Shown here: piece after piece, positions 4,877 through 7,499 of the stretch
Layout of the letters: each line of letters begins with the position of its first letter
Position numbering within the stretch: position 1 is the first letter of the stretch
The notes under the pieces: generated by a model
What the model saw: only the letters and a program-made list of their open reading frames with translations
What the model was told of the DNA's origin: nothing
Database searches by the model: none
Assembly (NCBI GenBank): GCA_043811105.1
Contig: JBDRNK010000033.1
Coordinates: 1-7,499 of the forward strand
Reading direction: 5' to 3'
Source: CAZDDW01 sp043811105
GTDB lineage: Bacteria > Patescibacteriota > Patescibacteriia > UBA9934 > CAZDDW01
DNA length: 7,499 nt
Position numbers and translations under genes: made by a program

Positions 4877-5326
4877 ATGAAAAGGGGGATTGCAATTGTC
4901 ATAATGATCCTGGCTCTGATCGGAGTCGGGATTTCTGTTTACTTATTTTCGATTCACGGTTCTGACATGACAGGAAAGGCTTGTGAGATTAACTCAACCT
5001 TCAGTTGTGGTACAGTAGACCAAAGCGAATATTCGGAAATATATGGCATCCCAGTATCGCTTCTGGGAATTATCGGATATGGATTGTTGGCTTTGGCAGC
5101 TTTAGTTAAGATTTTCGACAAAGTAGGAGATCGTGGAATTGACTGGTTTTTGCTCTTAGCTTCGCTGGGTGGCATGGGCTTTGCACTGTATTTAACTGCG
5201 ATCGAAGCTTTTGTGCTGGATGCCTGGTGTTTATATTGTGTCGCCCAGCAGATTGATATTGCGATTATTTTGGTGTTGGTGGTGGTTTTATTTTGGAAAG
5301 AGCGTAGAGTAGAAAGTAGAGAGTAG
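4877..5326 (+). CDS. VKOR-family quinone-linked thiol oxidase
   Basis: This 149-residue vitamin K epoxide reductase homologue takes electrons from a thioredoxin-like partner and gives them to membrane quinone, driving disulfide formation outside the cytoplasm. Four membrane spans lie at about 5-25, 58-78, 90-112 and 118-139. The loop cysteines C36 and C44 (ACEINSTFSC), the conserved serine S61 in GIPVSLLG and the active-site pair C118-x-x-C121 (WCLYC) are all present, so it should be functional. ATG 4877 lies 3 nt after the stop of the thioredoxin-like gene, so translation is probably coupled; no SD is seen. In cyanobacteria and plants the two domains are fused; here they are separate, thioredoxin first. 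The last eight residues (ERRVESRE) and the TAG stop are encoded by a 7-bp tandem repeat. Confidence 0.92.
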   Translation: MKRGIAIVIMILALIGVGISVYLFSIHGSDMTGKACEINSTFSCGTVDQSEYSEIYGIPVSLLGIIGYGLLALAALVKIFDKVGDRGIDWFLLLASLGGMGFALYLTAIEAFVLDAWCLYCVAQQIDIAIILVLVVVLFWKERRVESRE

Positions 5327-5382
5327 AAAGTAGAAAGGAATTAAATTTGTCCCTTTCTACCTTCTACCTTCTACCTTCTACA
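5306..5382. repeat. 7-bp tandem repeats as a long inverted repeat
   Basis: The left part repeats GTAGAAA-like 7-mers and ends in GTAGAAAGG. After a short AT-rich loop, the right part repeats CTTCTAC-like 7-mers beginning CCTTTCTAC. The nine bases next to the loop pair perfectly. Further out, each 7-bp block pairs with one mismatch, giving a stem of about 30 bp. It spans the VKOR stop and the leader of the RNase gene. Confidence 0.72.
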
Positions 5383-5385
5383 CTT

Positions 5386-6744
5386 ATGAAACTTTCATTT
5401 CACGGCGCTGTTCGCGGTGTCACCGGATCATGTCATATGTTGGAAACCGATGCAGGTCGGCTACTTTTTGATTGCGGAATGTTTCAAGGTTACAAGTTTG
5501 CAGAAGAACGTAACGCTGAATCATTTGGTTTTGATCCAGCTTCGATCGATGCCGTGTTTGTTACCCATGCCCATGCCGATCATACCGGGCGTTTACCAAA
5601 GTTGATTCATGATGGATATTCTAGCCCTATTTACATGACACCACCAACCAGACCGTTAACGAGATTGATCATGGAAGACTCCTATCACATCATGAAAGAA
5701 AACTATAAACGTGATCAGGAAAAAATGTTGTACGATGAAGAAGATGTGGATATGGTGATGAAGCTGACCAAGTCAGTAAATTATCATCATGTTATCGAGC
5801 CGTTGCCAGGAGTGACCGTGATGTTTCATGATGCTGGACATATCTTGGGTTCGGCCTACGTTACCGTTGAAGCCGAAGGCCAGCGGATTTTATTTTCCGG
5901 TGATCTGGGAAATAGTGACACCCCAATTCTACCTGACCCGGAACCGATTTCCAGTGCTGACATTATTATCACTGAAACAACCTATGGCGATCGGGTTCAT
6001 GAGGCGCCTGAAGAGCGGCAAAATAAACTGAAGGAAGCTTTGCTACGAACAGTGCGACGCCAAGGCGTGCTGATGATTCCTTCGTTTTCAGTTGAACGAA
6101 CCCAGGAGCTTTTGTATGAACTAGATCAGATTTTGTTGCATGAGGTCAAGACCAATGTACCGATTTTTTTGGATAGTCCGTTGTCAATTAAAGCTACAGC
6201 TGTTTATCGACACTATCAAAATTATTTGCGTTTTAATGCTGATATTTTGCAAGAACCGGATCGCGATTTTTTTGCTTTTCCCAATTTGCGTGAGACTTTG
6301 ACTCGTGAGGAATCAATGGCAATCAATGATATACCCGGCCCGAAAATTATAATTGCAGGTTCAGGGATGATGCATGGTGGCCGGATTATGCATCACTTGA
6401 AACGATATTTACAAAGCGCTGATAATCATTTGTTGATTATCGGTTATCAGGTTGAGGGAACTCTGGGTCGGCGCTTGTTTGATGGAATTAAAAAGGTTCG
6501 AATTTATGGGGATGATGTTCAGGTCCAAGCCCGTGTTTCAGCGATTGGGTCTTTTTCGGCGCATGGTGATCAGCGACAGTTGACCAAGTGGTTGCAGCCA
6601 GAAGATAAAAAAATACCGAAAAAAATCTTCCTGGTCCATGGGGACGAGGAAGTAAAGTATAAATTTGCTGCGCATCTACACCGCGAACTGGAGACTCAGA
6701 CTGAGATCGTAATTCCAGAATTCAATTCAGTGCATCAGATTTAG
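5386..6744 (+). CDS. MBL-fold/beta-CASP ribonuclease (CPSF type)
   Basis: This 452-residue metallo-beta-lactamase-fold ribonuclease with a beta-CASP domain is of the CPSF-73/YsaA-like type and would cleave or trim RNA in the cytoplasm with two zinc ions. The motifs are complete: HAHADH (61-66), DAGHILGSA (149-157, H152) and SGDLG (171-175, D173). The beta-CASP motifs are A in TETTYGD (196-202, E197), B in GSGMMHGGR (325-333, H330) and C in SAHGDQ (391-396, H393). VHGDEE (417-422) closes the active-site domain. Length is usual for bacterial members. ATG 5386 is chosen over TTG 5347 because the upstream codons are only 7-bp repeat sequence and MKLSFHGAVRGVTGS is the normal family start. No SD is present. 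It probably reads through from the trx-VKOR promoter. Confidence 0.93.
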   Translation: MKLSFHGAVRGVTGSCHMLETDAGRLLFDCGMFQGYKFAEERNAESFGFDPASIDAVFVTHAHADHTGRLPKLIHDGYSSPIYMTPPTRPLTRLIMEDSYHIMKENYKRDQEKMLYDEEDVDMVMKLTKSVNYHHVIEPLPGVTVMFHDAGHILGSAYVTVEAEGQRILFSGDLGNSDTPILPDPEPISSADIIITETTYGDRVHEAPEERQNKLKEALLRTVRRQGVLMIPSFSVERTQELLYELDQILLHEVKTNVPIFLDSPLSIKATAVYRHYQNYLRFNADILQEPDRDFFAFPNLRETLTREESMAINDIPGPKIIIAGSGMMHGGRIMHHLKRYLQSADNHLLIIGYQVEGTLGRRLFDGIKKVRIYGDDVQVQARVSAIGSFSAHGDQRQLTKWLQPEDKKIPKKIFLVHGDEEVKYKFAAHLHRELETQTEIVIPEFNSVHQI

Positions 6745-6745
6745 A

Positions 6746-6793
6746 GGGAATGACACCCACAAGGGTGTCAAAGTGACAGACTAAAGTCTGTCG
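6746..6793. repeat. Tandem REP-like hairpins after the RNase gene
   Basis: TGACACCC-ACAA-GGGTGTCA (6751-6770) is a perfect 8-bp hairpin. Three bases later, TGACAGAC-TAAA-GTCTGTCG (6774-6793) forms another 8-bp stem, with one G-T pair. Both begin TGACA and have A-rich tetraloops. GGGAATGACACCC (6746-6758) recurs inverted at 1707-1719, and GGGTGTCA followed by a TAAA-loop hairpin recurs at 7346-7363. Confidence 0.7.
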
Positions 6794-6810
6794 TTTCCAA
6801 CAATGTAGCG

Positions 6811-6860
6811 GAAGGCTTTCCTGTCCACCGAAGCTTTAGCAAAGGTGGAAGCCTTCTATT
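6811..6860 (+). terminator. Probable terminator of the RNase operon
   Basis: GAAGGCTT (6811-6818) pairs with AAGCCTTC (6849-6856), and CCACC (6825-6829) pairs with GGTGG (6844-6848). This makes a 13-bp stem with a 6-nt bulge, followed by TATTTT. It lies 66 nt after the RNase stop in the right orientation. The inner CCACCGAAGCTTTAGC section looks like a palindromic repeat, so this may be a repeat that also terminates. Confidence 0.5.
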
Positions 6861-6866
6861 TTGATG

Positions 6867-6892
6867 AAAAAACCCCACAGCGGTGTGGGGTT
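6867..6892 (-). terminator. Intrinsic terminator of the 120-aa gene
   Basis: AACCCCACA-GCGG-TGTGGGGTT is a perfect 9-bp, GC-rich hairpin. On the minus strand it is followed by a T6 tract. It begins about 30 nt beyond the stop of the minus-strand 120-aa gene and converges with the plus-strand terminator at 6811-6860. Confidence 0.82.
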
Positions 6893-6922
6893 GCTGTGGA
6901 GCAATAGTCAGGATCCTGGCTA

Positions 6923-7285
6923 CTAGTACAACGGCCAGTGCTTGTAGGCAGGATCTTTTTTGGTTGATCTGGCAATCATTTCCATGGGCAATTCCTTGCC
7001 CATGGAGTTGACGACGAAGAAAGTGCAGTCTTCATGTCCAACACGGACACGGAAGTGGCTCTTGTGCCGGAGCTTCTTGTTTACCTTGGCTTGACCGAAC
7101 TGTGGGATGAACCCGATTCGGTATCCCTTTTCTGCATCGCTTTCTGAAACACGGAAAACAGCAACGGTTTTCCAAACGAATAGCAACAGCCAAAGATGTT
7201 GTAGGGGCGAACCGGTTGGTGGGACATCATTGTCACCGCTTACCAGCGTGCCCTTGATCGAGCTCTTGAATATTTCCCAGAGCAT
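6923..7285 (-). CDS. Hypothetical 120-aa protein
   Basis: I do not recognise this 120-residue protein. It has one hydrophobic stretch at about 31-45 (LWLLLFVWKTVAVF), too short and charged to be a certain membrane span. A mostly basic, beta-like second half follows (YRIGFIPQFGQAKVNKKLRHKSHFRVRVGHEDCTFFVV). There is a single Cys, C87. The gene is well framed: promoter TTGACT-17-CATATT, an AAAGGA Shine-Dalgarno 6 nt before ATG 7285, and a strong terminator after the stop. Sampled GC is about 50%, higher than much of the RNase gene. A shared style with the minus-strand membrane operon (SD, higher GC, own terminator) suggests a similar origin. It stands alone between the RNase gene and an incoming IS. 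Confidence 0.68.
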   Translation of the reverse strand: MLWEIFKSSIKGTLVSGDNDVPPTGSPLQHLWLLLFVWKTVAVFRVSESDAEKGYRIGFIPQFGQAKVNKKLRHKSHFRVRVGHEDCTFFVVNSMGKELPMEMIARSTKKDPAYKHWPLY

Positions 7286-7291
7286 GATATA

Positions 7292-7297
7292 TCCTTT
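7292..7297 (-). promoter_or_regulatory. Shine-Dalgarno site of the 120-aa gene
   Basis: AAAGGA on the minus strand, 6 nt ahead of ATG 7285, fixes the start. It contrasts with the SD-less plus-strand genes. Confidence 0.7.
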
Positions 7298-7316
7298 CTG
7301 TCAGATTGTGAGACCC

Positions 7317-7345
7317 AATATGCCACTAATTATCCAACAAGTCAA
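7317..7345 (-). promoter_or_regulatory. Promoter of the 120-aa gene
   Basis: On the minus strand TTGACT (7345-7340), a 17-bp spacer and CATATT (7322-7317) form a sigma70-type promoter. The start site near 7310 leaves a leader of about 25 nt that contains the SD. Confidence 0.68.
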
Positions 7346-7363
7346 GGGTGTCAGGCTAAAGCC
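7345..7363. repeat. Degenerate REP-like repeat copy
   Basis: AGGGTGTCA is followed directly by the small hairpin GGC-TAAA-GCC (7354-7363). The arrangement echoes 6762-6793, where CAAGGGTGTCA precedes an AGAC-TAAA-GTCT hairpin; CAAGGGTGTCA itself is present here at 7343-7353. It overlaps the -35 of the 120-aa gene promoter. Confidence 0.45.
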
Positions 7364-7397
7364 GAATTCTAAACATATTGTCCCACCCCTCAGACAA

Positions 7398-7427
7398 ATG
7401 AGCCATTTCAGCTAAGATATGGCTCAT
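7398..7427 (+). promoter_or_regulatory. Hairpin holding the transposase start codon
   Basis: ATGAGCCAT (7398-7406) pairs perfectly with ATGGCTCAT (7419-7427) around a 12-nt loop. The right arm contains the candidate start ATG 7419 and ends next to the in-frame ATG 7428. On an mRNA this would hide the start region, a known way to keep transposase levels low when transcripts enter from outside. Confidence 0.5.
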
Positions 7428-7499
7428 ATGCGAAGATTAACCCAATTAGAAAGAGAAGTTATCGAATTATGTTTAGCTAATGGTCGTAGTCACAGACGT
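7419..7499 (+). CDS. Transposase N-terminus, probably IS30-like (cut by window)
   Basis: Only 27 codons are visible and the frame runs off the right edge. The peptide contains RRLTQLEREVIELCLANGRSHRR, the pattern of the first helix-turn-helix of IS30-family transposases (xxLTxxERxxIxxLLxxGxSxxxIA). That would bind the IS ends; the catalytic DDE domain would lie beyond the window. The start is ATG 7419 or the in-frame ATG 7428; no SD is clear, and a hairpin covers the start. The left end of the element probably lies at about 7370-7400 (TTGTCCCACCCCTCAGAC), but without the right end it cannot be fixed. Family call is from one short motif only. Confidence 0.55.
   Translation, partial: MAHMRRLTQLEREVIELCLANGRSHRR

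Noticed and set aside
5306..5382. 7-bp repeats as an intrinsic terminator after VKOR
   Set aside because: No T tract follows the stem on the plus strand, and the stem lies only a few bases before the RNase start, so read-through is more likely.
5347..5385. TTG start for the RNase, 13 codons upstream
   Set aside because: These codons are made of the CTTCTAC tandem repeat, while MKLSFHGAVRG at 5386 is the usual family N-terminus.

Overview
The window is most like a small-genome uncultivated bacterium of the Candidate Phyla Radiation (Patescibacteria). This placement is inferred from gene content and style, not from a marker gene. The grounds are a moderately AT-rich composition, core genes with no Shine-Dalgarno site, extracytoplasmic thiol-oxidation genes of the VKOR type, a divergent GT28/MGDG-synthase-like glycosyltransferase, and many short palindromic intergenic repeats.

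Layout. Bases 1-900 are a complete IS481-like insertion sequence with 26-bp terminal inverted repeats and an intact DDE transposase. A bidirectional terminator (939-967) separates it from a minus-strand pair of small multi-pass membrane proteins (136 aa then 70 aa, 1641-1009). Bases 1642-1902 are noncoding and full of hairpins. A 475-aa glycosyltransferase-like gene (1903-3330, +) converges on a RimK-like ATP-grasp ligase (4311-3373, -). The 4312-4381 gap holds divergent, overlapping sigma70-type promoters. From there a plus-strand run encodes a membrane-anchored thioredoxin-like protein (4382-4873), a VKOR-family oxidase (4877-5326) and an MBL-fold/beta-CASP ribonuclease (5386-6744). After a hairpin-rich gap comes a minus-strand 120-aa hypothetical protein (7285-6923) with its own promoter, SD and terminator. 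At the right edge another transposase gene begins (7419 onward, cut by the window), probably IS30-like.

How the genes work together. The thioredoxin-like protein and VKOR are almost certainly partners: VKOR regenerates the CxxC protein, which oxidises exported proteins using membrane quinone. The RNase probably shares their transcript but has no evident functional link. The glycosyltransferase-like protein would act on a membrane lipid or lipid-linked sugar. The ligase would add amino acids to a peptide or protein.

The least ordinary signals are as follows. (1) A composite palindromic repeat occurs twice in the ligase gene, once as an in-frame internal insertion and once forming its C-terminus and stop, with the modules circularly permuted between copies. 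(2) Promoters lie so close to start codons that mRNAs should be leaderless or nearly so, unlike the small minus-strand genes, which have SD sites and higher GC. (3) A 7-bp tandem repeat is arranged as a long inverted repeat between VKOR and the RNase. I see no CRISPR array, tRNA, rRNA or defence locus, and no clearly novel multi-gene system. The repeat family is the best candidate for something undescribed.
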